Shown: positions 63,907 to 64,000 of the stretch, one piece after another
Position numbering within the stretch: the stretch's first letter is position 1
How the letters are laid out: the number at the start of each line of letters is the position of its first letter
Source: Bacteroidales bacterium
GTDB taxonomy: Bacteria > Bacteroidota > Bacteroidia > Bacteroidales > Tenuifilaceae
Direction of reading: 5' to 3'
Length of the DNA: 64,000 bases
Assembly (NCBI GenBank): GCA_003818205.1
Contig: RPRQ01000021.1
Span: 1-64,000, forward strand
Made by a program: the position numbers and the translations under genes
Notes under the pieces: generated by a model
Told to the model about the DNA's origin: nothing
What the model saw: only the letters and a program-made list of their open reading frames with translations
Databases searched by the model: none

Positions 63907-64000
63907 GCATCATTAGGTGATTGGAATAATAATTTCGTAATATTTAAAAATATATTTATCTTCGATATCAATTTATCCAAATCATCAAGTTTTCTTATTT
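63907..64000. other. End of window, no feature
   Basis: AT-rich sequence after the histidine kinase stop. No gene start, terminator or repeat is clear before the window ends. Confidence 0.4.

Overview
The window is a chromosome segment of a Bacteroidota bacterium, most likely a free-living Bacteroidales/Marinilabiliales-type lineage. The evidence is a SusC/SusD pair with glycoside hydrolases, a PorP/SprF protein beside a giant protein ending in a type IX secretion (T9SS) type B sorting domain, promoter motifs of the Bacteroidota form (TTG, about 20 bp, TAnnTTTG), few Shine-Dalgarno sites, and large two-module FtsX permeases with a sigma-54 regulator. I see no rRNA, tRNA, CRISPR array or prophage. 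The lineage below phylum is inference.

Layout. 1-3.9 kb: cysS, trpS (opposite strand) and a gamma-carbonic anhydrase-like gene. 4.1-17.6 kb: a polysaccharide utilization locus on the minus strand, read from right to left: GntR/LacI-type regulator, susC, susD, GH2 beta-galactosidase, GH3 beta-glucosidase and a decayed GH29 alpha-L-fucosidase. 18.7-22.2 kb: rbfA, methyltransferase, LolC/E-like permease and a membrane AraC-type regulator ending in a strong terminator. 22.3-24.8 kb: three genes for lipoprotein-like products, including a flavodoxin. 24.7-29.7 kb: glycosyltransferase, radical SAM protein, hemerythrin-like protein, amidohydrolase and DUF4296 lipoprotein. 29.9-39.2 kb: PorP/SprF, a 2610-residue SprB-repeat protein and a small secreted paralogue of its N-terminus. 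40.3-43.3 kb: a leucine-rich-repeat lipoprotein of mixed base composition and a HEPN/MNT toxin-antitoxin pair, among repeats. 43.6-47.2 kb: a membrane protein, rpoN and asnS. 47.8-53.7 kb: AsmA-like protein, two small unknowns, a CNNM/CorC transporter and a VOC protein. 53.7-63.9 kb: three large FtsX/MacB-type permeases, divergent from a sigma-54 response regulator and its histidine kinase; a sigma-54-like promoter lies in front of the first permease.

The most unusual feature is the intergenic DNA. Two copies of a non-coding element (17590-17798 and 27475-27741) share terminal inverted repeats, and each is flanked by its own perfect 8-bp target duplication, so this is a recently mobile MITE. 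Short GC-rich palindromes (CCTGCCtaccGGCAGG type and TCCCGATaaATCGGGA type) sit inside these MITEs, inside a second repeat family (18313-18582 and, inverted, 50643-50893) and inside a hairpin at 18187-18228. Comparison of copies shows them as discrete insertions. A three-hairpin repeat of about 100 bp occurs three times near the LRR and HEPN/MNT genes. All database-level claims here rest on recognition by eye; no search was run.
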